Source of the DNA: Streptomyces phaeochromogenes
GTDB lineage: Bacteria; Actinomycetota; Actinomycetes; Streptomycetales; Streptomycetaceae
Direction: 5' to 3'
DNA: 64,000 nucleotides
NCBI RefSeq assembly: GCF_001418655.1
Contig: NZ_LIQZ01000159.1
Coordinates: forward strand, 1-64,000
In this document: one piece after another, positions 50,050 to 56,772 of the stretch
How the letters are laid out: every line of letters begins with the position of its first letter
How positions within the stretch are numbered: the stretch's first letter is position 1
Position numbers and translations under genes: made by a program
The notes under the pieces: generated by a model
The model's input: the letters and a program-made list of their open reading frames with translations, nothing else
The model's database searches: none
What the model was told of the DNA's origin: nothing

Positions 50050-50643
50050 TCAGGGGCGCAGGTGGGCCGGCGGTTCCTCACCGGCGGGGTATCCCTGCTC
50101 CTGGGGGAGCAGTCCGGTGACTGAGTCCAGTTCGCCGTCCCTGACGAGTCCGTGGATCTCGTGGGCGAGCGGAGTCACGTCGCTGATGGACACGATCCAC
50201 TCGTCCGCGAAACGCGACGATGCCTCACCTGAAAGCCCCAGTTGCAGCGAGCGGTACGGCAGGGGACGCAGATGCAGATCGCGTTCGGGATCCCACTGGA
50301 CACGGGCCGGTGCACGCTTGAGGTCACGCTGCCAGGTGCCGCGATCGGGATGCAGTCCGCGAACGTAACTCGACAGGCAGGCATGGCGCAGCGCCCAGTC
50401 GAAGCCGTCGCGAGTGATCTCGACGGCAAGGACGGTCTCCTGCCCCTCCTTCGTGCCCCAGCCGGAGCGATACATCATCCACATGAAACTGGGCTTGATC
50501 CACGTCATACGGCCAGGCCTCCATGCGGCGGGAAAACGGCCGTCTCGGATGGCAGGCAGTCCGATCTCAGGGGAGTACGCCTGGTAGACGGTGATCGTGG
50601 ACACCGTGTGAAGCGCGCGAATCCTGTGAAGCGGTTCTTCCAT
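50050..50643 (-). CDS. DUF4291 domain protein (complete copy)
   Basis: A 197-residue soluble protein with the full DUF4291 pattern: HRIRALHTVSTITVYQAYSP, GRFPAAWRPGRMTWIKPSFM, WMMYRSGWGTKEGQ, DGFDWALRHACLSSYVRG, ARVQWDPERDLHL and the C-terminal YRSLQLGLSGEASSRFADEW. Related proteins show weak similarity to RNA-processing or ADP-ribosyl-type folds, but no reaction is established to my knowledge. I use ATG 50643; coding-like conservation upstream (VENRW, shared with the remnant at 49796) means GTG 50715 may be the true start. The palindromic element lies on both sides. Confidence 0.85.
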   Translation of the reverse strand: MEEPLHRIRALHTVSTITVYQAYSPEIGLPAIRDGRFPAAWRPGRMTWIKPSFMWMMYRSGWGTKEGQETVLAVEITRDGFDWALRHACLSSYVRGLHPDRGTWQRDLKRAPARVQWDPERDLHLRPLPYRSLQLGLSGEASSRFADEWIVSISDVTPLAHEIHGLVRDGELDSVTGLLPQEQGYPAGEEPPAHLRP

Positions 50644-51148
50644 GGCGTACAGCGTGGGCCCGGCCAGCTCAAGTGACCACCGATTTTCGACCCGTTGCTC
50701 GATCCGACGGAGCACGTCGGCCGCAGGCAGTCGGCAAGCCTTGACCGGATCATCGTTGCCGGAATCGGTAGCTCCGCCAACAAAGGGTTTGTGAGCACGG
50801 CTTGACCTGGACCATCAAGCGGCGTTCACAGACCTGTGCTGCCATACGACCCATGGGTGATGCCACTGGTGGACTGTCGGTATTCGAGGGTTGCAGTATT
50901 CGCCGTAGCGCGAGCAGTTCCGTACCCGGCTCGGTCACGTCAGCGGTGACAAGGTGTAAAGCTCTCGCCGTAACGGGCGCTGTCTGCGCGAAGACGCCGG
51001 ATCAAGAAGAAGACCGGCCTCTTGCGGTGAACCCGCGCCGGCCGCCCGCGCTCCGGTGCGGGCCTTCGCCCTGGGCCACCGCGCCGTACGGCCCCTTCCC
51101 GGCAGCGGCAATCTCGCGCGGCAGAAGGCTCACCCGGCGCTACGAGGT
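50644..51148. other. Gene-free stretch between DUF4291 and SnoaL-like gene
   Basis: Holds the possible N-terminal extension of DUF4291 (to 50715), palindromic element copy C, and about 280 nt in which I see no gene. A small hairpin (CCCGC-gctccggt-GCGGG, 51044-51061) could end the SnoaL-like transcript. Confidence 0.4.
50785..50865. repeat. Palindromic island element, copy C (complete plus flank)
   Basis: The left arm 50785-50805 (ends GAGCACGGCTTGA), 9-nt spacer cctggacca and right arm 50815-50835 (starts TCAAGCGGCGTTCACAG) pair at 16 of 21 positions. The 30-nt flank after it matches copy D. It lies 140 nt upstream of the complete DUF4291 gene. Confidence 0.65.
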
Positions 51149-51568
51149 TCACGGCGCCGGTACGGCACCGATCTGCTGCATCACTCCGAGGAGATCGGGC
51201 TGGCCCCGTTCGCCGACGATCCGGCCGTCGGCCAGGTAGTAGAAGTTCATGGCCTGCACCGAGATCTTGTTGCCGCTCGCCGGGATCCCGAAGAATTCAC
51301 CGTCGTGGGTTCCCCGCATGGTGAACCGCGCGGCCACAGTGTTGCCTTCGGTGACTGTCTCCTCCAGCGTCCACTGGACGTCGGGGAAGGCGCTGCGCAT
51401 CATCCCGATGACTTCCATGTACCCATCGGGCCCCCGCAGTGGTTCCGGGTGACTTGGCGCGTGGAACACCGCGTCCGGAGAAATGACCTCGCGGGCGAGA
51501 TCCTCGTTGCCCGTGTTGATGAACTCGACGAAACGGTTCATCACTGACTCGGTGGACTGCGACGGCAT
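51149..51568 (-). CDS. SnoaL-like ester cyclase/polyketide-cyclase-fold protein
   Basis: A 139-residue NTF2-like protein with the SnoaL pattern: FVEFINTGNEDLAREVISPD, VFHAP, GPDGYMEVIGMMRSAFPDVQW, VAARFTMRGTHDGEF, GNKISVQAMNFYYLADGRIV. Family members include aldol cyclases of polyketide pathways and many stand-alone proteins of unknown role. I use ATG 51568; an upstream in-frame ATG at 51634 would run into the operator. It is divergent from a PadR gene with a striking inverted repeat between them, so it is very likely PadR-controlled. Confidence 0.85.
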   Translation of the reverse strand: MPSQSTESVMNRFVEFINTGNEDLAREVISPDAVFHAPSHPEPLRGPDGYMEVIGMMRSAFPDVQWTLEETVTEGNTVAARFTMRGTHDGEFFGIPASGNKISVQAMNFYYLADGRIVGERGQPDLLGVMQQIGAVPAP

Positions 51569-51610
51569 CTTGCTGTGCCTCTCCAGAGACGTTTGGGCGG
51601 ATATCTGCAA

Positions 51611-51652
51611 GCGTAACATCGAATCGATGTTCACGTCGATTCGATGTTACGC
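51611..51652. promoter_or_regulatory. PadR operator: 17-bp perfect inverted repeat in divergent promoter
   Basis: GCGTAACATCGAATCGA (51611-51627) and TCGATTCGATGTTACGC (51636-51652) are exact reverse complements separated by 8 nt. Within it AACATCGAATCGATGTT (51615-51631) is itself a palindrome. It lies between the SnoaL-like gene (-) and the PadR gene (+), 17 nt before the PadR ATG, and should control both. Confidence 0.8.
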
Positions 51653-51668
51653 ATGCGAAGATGGACTC

Positions 51669-52247
51669 ATGCTGGAACTCGCGATACTCGGCTTCCTCGC
51701 CGAGGGACCCCTGCCTGGACACGAGCTGCGCCGCCGCGTCTCACAGCTGAGCGGCTATACGCGGCCGGTCAGTGACGGCAGCCTGTATCCGGCGATCAAT
51801 CGCCTGACCAGGGCGGGCTTGATCGAGCGGCGCGCAGACCCGGCCGCGGGAGCGGCCCGGTACGTGCTCAGCCTGACCGCGGCCGGACGGGCCGACATGC
51901 TTCAGCGCCTGCGCAAGCCCGCCGACCACGAGATCACCGACTTCACCCGGTTCTACGTCGTCCTGGCCTTCCTCTCCCACCTGCCCGACGTGGCCGAACA
52001 GCACGCGGTGCTGCGCAGGCGGCTGGAGTTCCTGGAAGAGCCGGCGAGCTTCTTCTACGACAACGAGCGGCCCCTGCGTGCCGAGGAGGTCGCCGACCCC
52101 TACCGGCGGGGCATGCTGCTCACCGCCCGCGCCACCAGCCGCGCCGAACGGACCTGGCTGCGCGAGACCCTCGGGGAGAAGCCGCCCGCGTTCGACACCG
52201 CCTGCACCGACAACGATCTGCATGCGCCCGCCGCTCCCGCGAGCTGA
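51669..52247 (+). CDS. PadR-family transcriptional repressor
   Basis: A 192-residue PadR protein. The winged-helix domain starts at once (MLELAILGFLAEGPLPGHEL; VSDGSLYPAINRLTRAGLIE; RYVLSLTAAGRADML). The C-terminal Vir_act_alpha-type helical domain (residues 85-170) mediates dimerisation. It is autoregulated, by the operator at 51611. A quinone-reductase-type gene follows 18 nt later on the same strand and is probably in its operon, so the regulator may respond to a phenolic or quinone compound, which PadR proteins often do; that link is inference. Confidence 0.9.
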   Translation: MLELAILGFLAEGPLPGHELRRRVSQLSGYTRPVSDGSLYPAINRLTRAGLIERRADPAAGAARYVLSLTAAGRADMLQRLRKPADHEITDFTRFYVVLAFLSHLPDVAEQHAVLRRRLEFLEEPASFFYDNERPLRAEEVADPYRRGMLLTARATSRAERTWLRETLGEKPPAFDTACTDNDLHAPAAPAS

Positions 52248-52265
52248 CTGCCCACGGAGGTACCC

Positions 52266-53246
52266 ATGCTTGCTTCCTGGTACGACGACCAGGGCCCCGC
52301 CGCCGATGTCCTGCACGTCGGCGAACTCCCTGATCCCGGCCCCGGCCCCGGCGAGGTCCGCGTCCGCGTCACCGTCTCGGGCGTCAACCCCGGCGACACC
52401 AAGAAACGGCGCGGCTGGCTCGGCTCGTCCATGCCCTTCCCGCGAGTGATCCCGCACAGCGACGCCGCCGGAGTCATCGACGCGGTGGGCGCCGGAGTCG
52501 ACGCCCACCGCGTCGGACAACGGGTCTGGGTATACGGCGCCCAGTCCTACCGCCCCTTCGGCACGGCCGCCCAGTACACCGTCGTACCCGACCACCAGGC
52601 CGCACCCCTGCCCGACCACCTCAGTGACGAGTTGGGCGCGAGCCTCGGCATCCCCGGCATCACCGCCCACCGCGCCGTCTTCGCCGACGGCCCGGTCGAC
52701 GGCCAACTGGTTCTGGTCCACGGAGTTCTCGGCGGTGTCGGCTCCCTGGCCGCCCAGCTCGCCCACCGGGCCGGCGCCACCGTGATCGCCACCGTCCGCC
52801 GAACCGCGGACCTCGACCGCGTCGACCCGGCCGTCGCCCACGCCATCGCCCTGGACACTGGCGAGCCCGCCGCTGCCATCCGCTCGTACGCGCCGCGGGG
52901 CGTCGACCGGATCGTCGAGGTCGCGCTGTCCGACAACGCCGATCTCGACAACGCCGTCGCCGCCAACAACGCCGTCATCGCCGCCTACGCCACCCGCACG
53001 GACCGCACCGAGATCCCCTTCTGGCCGCTGCTGTTCAACAACGTCACCCTGCGGCTGCTCGGCAGCGACGACTTCCCCGGCGAGGCCAAGCGCCAGGCCG
53101 CCCGCGACCTCACCTCCTCCGCCGCCGTCGGCGCCCTCACCGTCGCCCTCGGCGACCGTCACCCGCTGGACGACATCGCCAAGGCCCACGACCACGTCGA
53201 CGCCAGCGGTGGCCACGGCCGCATCCTGCTCACCATCCCCCAGTAG
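52266..53246 (+). CDS. NADPH:quinone reductase-type zinc-less MDR oxidoreductase
   Basis: A 326-residue medium-chain dehydrogenase/reductase of the quinone oxidoreductase (QOR, zeta-crystallin-like) group. The catalytic fold is in residues 1-125 (VTVSGVNPGDTKKRRGW; PHSDAAGVIDAVGAGVD). The Rossmann domain has the dinucleotide loop HGVLGGVGSLAAQLA near residue 155. No zinc-ligand Cys cluster is present. It would reduce quinones or enones with NADPH. ATG 52266 follows GGAGGTACCC. It is co-directional with and close behind the PadR gene. Confidence 0.9.
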   Translation: MLASWYDDQGPAADVLHVGELPDPGPGPGEVRVRVTVSGVNPGDTKKRRGWLGSSMPFPRVIPHSDAAGVIDAVGAGVDAHRVGQRVWVYGAQSYRPFGTAAQYTVVPDHQAAPLPDHLSDELGASLGIPGITAHRAVFADGPVDGQLVLVHGVLGGVGSLAAQLAHRAGATVIATVRRTADLDRVDPAVAHAIALDTGEPAAAIRSYAPRGVDRIVEVALSDNADLDNAVAANNAVIAAYATRTDRTEIPFWPLLFNNVTLRLLGSDDFPGEAKRQAARDLTSSAAVGALTVALGDRHPLDDIAKAHDHVDASGGHGRILLTIPQ

Positions 53247-53284
53247 CGCAGCCTCGGAACACCGCCCTGCTCAACTACCTGGCC

Positions 53285-53713
53285 CTACGGGTCGGCCCGT
53301 CGCGCTGCCAAGTAATCGGACCAGTTCCCGCCGGCGAGGGTGGCCCAGCGTTCGGCTGTCTCGGGGTGGATGCCGAGCAGGTCGGCGATGACCATGGGCG
53401 GCAGGTCTACCAAGGCGTCCATCATGGCGGTGTTCCGTGCAGCGCGGGCGGGCAGACCGTGGTGTCTCAAGGTGTCGGCGAGGCCGAGGGGGTTGCGCGG
53501 GCGTCCAGGGCTGTGACCGGGCAAGAGGTATCTGCACCCCGCGGTGTTGCTGTGCCGGGGGCTGTGCTGCAGCTGATCGTCGATGAGGCGGGCGAGCTTC
53601 GGCGGGAGCACGAAGGGGTGGTGGCTGACCGTCAGGCAGGTATGCCCCTGGTCGTGGCGAATGTGGTCGTCGGTGAGTTCGACGATGCGGGTCAGGGGGA
53701 GGGCGTAGGGGCG
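53285..53713 (-). pseudogene. C-terminal remnant of a phage-integrase-like recombinase
   Basis: The minus strand reads PYALPLTRIVELTDDHIRHD, then VLPPKLARLIDDQL, CRYLLPGHSPGRPRNPLGLA, LRHHGLPARAARNTAMMDAL, LPPMVIADLLGIHPETAERW and ends WSDYLAARRADP-stop. This is the C-terminal half of a large tyrosine-recombinase-like protein frequent in streptomycete accessory DNA. Upstream of about 53713 the frame runs into antisense of a DUF4291 fragment, so the 5' part is gone. It is the only recombinase trace in the island and is probably inactive. Confidence 0.65.
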
Positions 53714-53719
53714 GACGAG

Positions 53720-54106
53720 AGCAGCCGCGACGGCTTCGAGTGGGCGCTGCGGCACGCGTGCCTGTCGAGCTACGTACGTGGGGTGCACCCCGACCGTGCC
53801 ACCTGGCAGCGACAGGTCAAGCAGGCCCCGGCCCGCGTCCAGTGGGATCCCGAGCGAGATCTGCACCTGCGGCCCCTGGCGTACCGTTCGCTCCAACTCG
53901 GGCTCTGCGGTGAGGCCGTGCGGCGTTACGCGGACGAGTGGACGGTCGGTATCAGCGACGTGACTCCGCTTGCCCACGAGGTCCGCGCGCTCGTCAGTGG
54001 CGGCGACCTGGATGCCGCGGCCCGACTGTCCATGAACAGGCACTCATTAGGCAGCCGAGTGCCGACTGCCGACCATGGGCACATGGCAGCGCAGGCTCGC
54101 CGGTAA
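53720..54106 (+). pseudogene. DUF4291 gene remnant, 3' part
   Basis: From about 53720 the plus strand encodes SSRDGFEWALRHACLSSYVR, then ARVQWDPERDLHLRPLAYRS, LGLCGEAVRRYADEWTVGIS and DVTPLAHEVRAL, the second half of DUF4291, closely similar to the complete copy at 50050. The first 80 or so residues are missing; the junction at about 53713-53720 is with the integrase remnant. At its 3' end ACATGGCAGCGCAGG matches the flank of palindromic element copies C and D in reverse. Together with the 49796 remnant it could represent one split gene. Confidence 0.75.
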
Positions 54107-54246
54107 CGGCGTTCCCCGTCCGCTCGGGGTGGCACCGATGCCAGGAACGTAGGGAAGTGGCGCCTCATCTCACGTCACGCTTCGGTCATTTCGGCCTCGT
54201 CCGAAATGAACAGCAGCCGCACGCTCCCCGCCCTACGATCCCCCAC

Positions 54247-55098
54247 ATGCTGATTCGTCGGACATTACGGATGATCATCGTGCTCGCTGTGGCTCTCACC
54301 GGTGCGGTCGGGGGTGGTGTGGGGACAGCACAGGCCGAAGGGGGCGACCGGTCGGCGCACGATCGGCAGTTGCTGTTCTACAACCACTCCTACGGTGTCT
54401 TCGACCGGGAGACCGCAGACGCCATCGAGCACTCCGACTACCTGCGGGACTTCGCCAACTTCCAGGTCCGTACGACGACCGGTACCGGCGGACAGACCTG
54501 GACCGGCCGCTATCTGATGGGCCGCGAGACCTATCTCGAACTGTTCGGAGTCGGTGACATCGCCGGCCAGGACGGCACCCTCGGCTCCGCCGGGCTCGGC
54601 CTCTCGACCGAGCGGGCGGGAGACCTGACGACGGTCACCGAGCGGCTGAAGGACGAGGGTGTCGCCGACCCGGTCGAGTTCCTCCAGACGCGCGACTTCG
54701 GTGACGGTGTCCCCGTGCCGTGGTTCGACGCCATCCTCACCACCACGGAGTATGACGCCTTCGGGGCCTGGGCCATGGAGTACCGGCCGGAGTACTTCGC
54801 CGACCCGCGCGGCAAGACCGAGCCGGCGAGCTTCCCCGGTGACGTCGGACGCGAGCGCTACCTGTCCGACGACTACCGCACCCATCTGATGCGTGACGTG
54901 ACCTCCGTCCACCTCGCGGTCACCGAAGGCGACCTCGCCGACAACGTGCCGCTGCTGCGGGCCGGCAGGTTCGCCGTCCGGACCCTGGGCGACGGTGGCG
55001 TCGTCGCGACGCGTGGCGGCACCACGATTCGGTTCACCACCGTCCCGCGCGACCAGGCGGGGCTGCGGCAGTTCGAGTTCTGCTCAACCGGCCCGTGA
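54247..55098 (+). CDS. Secreted DUF5829 family protein, C-terminally frameshifted
   Basis: A 283-residue exported protein: signal peptide (MIIVLAVALTGAVGGGVGTAQA), then a DUF5829 domain (LLFYNHSYGVFDRETADAIE; FQVRTTTGTGGQTWTGRYLM; GRETYLELFGVGDI). The frame stops at 55098 after GLRQFEFCSTGP. The reading frame shifted by one base from 55080 continues with LLNRPVKDRHVEQIGHSNLV VGPGSRAVWTF to a stop at 55193, which looks like the normal family C-terminus. So a single-base deletion (or sequencing error) near 55080 removes about 32 residues. ATG 54247. Upstream 54107-54246 is non-coding. Role unknown. Confidence 0.8.
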   Translation: MLIRRTLRMIIVLAVALTGAVGGGVGTAQAEGGDRSAHDRQLLFYNHSYGVFDRETADAIEHSDYLRDFANFQVRTTTGTGGQTWTGRYLMGRETYLELFGVGDIAGQDGTLGSAGLGLSTERAGDLTTVTERLKDEGVADPVEFLQTRDFGDGVPVPWFDAILTTTEYDAFGAWAMEYRPEYFADPRGKTEPASFPGDVGRERYLSDDYRTHLMRDVTSVHLAVTEGDLADNVPLLRAGRFAVRTLGDGGVVATRGGTTIRFTTVPRDQAGLRQFEFCSTGP

Positions 55099-55210
55099 AG
55101 GACCGCCACGTGGAGCAGATCGGCCACTCGAACCTCGTCGTCGGCCCGGGCAGCCGCGCCGTGTGGACGTTCGCCGAGAACGGCACCAAGTAGGCAGCGG
55201 GCAGTAGGCC

Positions 55211-55242
55211 GTGGGCGCGCCCTTGACGAGGGCGCGCCCCAC
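55211..55242. terminator. Terminator hairpin after DUF5829
   Basis: GGGCGCGCCC (55213-55222) pairs perfectly with GGGCGCGCCC (55230-55239), flanked by GT/AC with one bulge, loop ttgacga. It lies 18 nt after the restored DUF5829 stop at 55193, which supports 55193 as the original gene end. Confidence 0.7.
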
Positions 55243-55380
55243 TCGCGCCTGGAGCGTGGCGCGGATCGTCTCGGACAGAAACTGAATCTCACGTTCCCCT
55301 CAGCGTTTTCGCTGGGATCTTGTTTGCCGTGGTGACGTGCCGCAATATCAGGTGATCGCGGGCGGGGGCATCACGACCGG

Positions 55381-55986
55381 TTGCCCCCACTCGTCCGACC
55401 AGGGGGAACCGTCATCCGAATTCCAAGAGCGGCCTCGCCGCTGATCGCATCGAGCCTCGCGATGGCCGTGCTGGCCCTTGCGGTTGCCTGTACGTCCGAT
55501 CAGCGGGCGAACGTCGCCAGTACTCCGGAGCCTGCTGCTCCCGGCACAACGGCAACCGCCTCCTCCCTCAGCCCTGAACAGGACTCGGCCCCGAACGCGG
55601 ACGCGGACGCGGACGCAGAGGCAGAGGCAGAGGCAGAGGCAGACTCGGACTCCGACCCAGTGAAGGACCCGCCCGAGTTGGACGACTCCGAGACCGTCGT
55701 CGCCAGTCAGGGTGAGACCCGTGGCGGTGGCACCTTCGAGTTCGGTGAGGGTGAGAAGGGTGATGCCCTGATCATCGCCGTCCGGTGCCAGGGCAGAGGG
55801 AAGATCGAGGTCTCCGTGAAGCCGGTGAACGTCGGCTTCCCGTTGGAATGCGTCGATGGCAGAGCAAGCACCACCACGGGCACCGCCTACAACCAGGTCG
55901 ACGTCGCGGGAGTGGAGAAGAAGGGCACCGTCTCGGTTCTGGCGCCCTCGTCGGTGCGGTGGTCCATGACGATCGGCCGCGGCTAA
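55381..55986 (+). CDS. Small lipoprotein with Asp/Ala-Glu/Ala repeat
   Basis: A 201-residue exported lipoprotein. The signal peptide ends with the lipobox LAVAC (Cys37). Next comes a Thr/Ala/Pro-rich linker, then a run of alternating acidic and Ala/Ser residues (DADADADAEAEAEAEADSDS) encoded by tandem hexanucleotides gcggac and gcagag at about 55598-55650. A globular beta domain of about 95 residues follows, with two Cys likely to pair (VRCQGRGKIEVSVKP ... LECVDG). TTG 55381 is the only reasonable start before the signal peptide, with no strong ribosome site. Repeat length may vary by slippage. Function unknown. Confidence 0.72.
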   Translation: MPPLVRPGGTVIRIPRAASPLIASSLAMAVLALAVACTSDQRANVASTPEPAAPGTTATASSLSPEQDSAPNADADADAEAEAEAEADSDSDPVKDPPELDDSETVVASQGETRGGGTFEFGEGEKGDALIIAVRCQGRGKIEVSVKPVNVGFPLECVDGRASTTTGTAYNQVDVAGVEKKGTVSVLAPSSVRWSMTIGRG

Positions 55987-56039
55987 CCCTCAGCAAATCC
56001 GGCTTACGCGGCCACCCACCCGCGGTTACCCACCCGCCA

Positions 56040-56606
56040 TCACCCGCCCCCCGTCACCACCTTGAGCTCGTCCAGTGACTCGCGCAGGAAGTCCGCCAGG
56101 GGGCGGTCGCCGTTGTCGGTGACCCAGCGTTCGAAGCCGACCTTGAAGACCGTTATGCCGGCCTCGGCGGTGAGGGTCGCGGCCGGGTCCTTGACGCCGC
56201 GGCGGCGGAGTGTGGCGGCGAGGGCCGCGGACAGGGACGCGAGCTTGATCAGCTCGCGCTCGCGCAGTTCCGCGTTGGCCACGATGACGGCCTGGCGCTG
56301 CCGGGAGTGCTCGTGGCGCTCCAGGAAGAAGGCGGCGACGGTCTCCAGCGTCGTGGCCATCGCGTCGATCGGCGCGGCCACCTGCGGAACGTCGGCGAGC
56401 GTGTCCACGAAGGCCTGCTCCAGCGCCTGCGACCCCCCGAAGAGCACCTCGCGCTTGTCGGCGTAGTGCCGGAAGAACGTCCGCTCGGTCAGCCCCGCAC
56501 GCTCGGCGATCTGCGCGGCGGTCGTCTGCTCGTACCCGCGCTCGCTGTAGAGATCCAGCGCCGCCTTCTCAAGCCGCCCGCGTGCGTCCGGCTCCCATCG
56601 ACTCAT
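56040..56606 (-). CDS. TetR-family repressor
   Basis: A 188-residue TetR protein with the N-terminal helix-turn-helix at residues 10-55 (GRLEKAALDLYSERGYEQTT; AERAGLTERTFFRHYADKRE) and a helical ligand-binding domain. It is divergent from an NAD-dependent epimerase gene; two nearly identical palindromes fill the 166-nt gap and are its probable operators. ATG 56606. No terminator is seen at its 3' end; the lipoprotein gene converges on it with a 53-nt gap. Confidence 0.88.
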   Translation of the reverse strand: MSRWEPDARGRLEKAALDLYSERGYEQTTAAQIAERAGLTERTFFRHYADKREVLFGGSQALEQAFVDTLADVPQVAAPIDAMATTLETVAAFFLERHEHSRQRQAVIVANAELRERELIKLASLSAALAATLRRRGVKDPAATLTAEAGITVFKVGFERWVTDNGDRPLADFLRESLDELKVVTGGG

Positions 56607-56622
56607 GCCCCTGATCGTACGC

Positions 56623-56673
56623 GATGACAGTGACTGACATCAGGCGCTACGGTTGATGTCAGTCACTGACATC
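56623..56673. promoter_or_regulatory. Twin TetR operators in the divergent promoter
   Basis: GATGTCAGTCACTGACATC (56655-56673) is a perfect palindrome around one central base. GATGACAGTGACTGACATC (56623-56641) is the same site with one base change. Their centres are 32 bp apart, about three helical turns. They begin 17 nt upstream of the TetR ATG and end 100 nt before the epimerase ATG. Confidence 0.8.
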
Positions 56674-56772
56674 GGCTCGTTCGCCGCCGCGCACAGGACG
56701 CACACCCGCGCATTCCACGCGCATTTCACGCGCCCGCGGCCAGGACGGTCGACCTACCCGGAGGTTCTCCTC

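Noticed and set aside
53285..54043. 252-codon minus-strand frame covering the integrase remnant
   Set aside because: The first part is antisense of the DUF4291 fragment; only the C-terminal 140 or so residues are recombinase-like.
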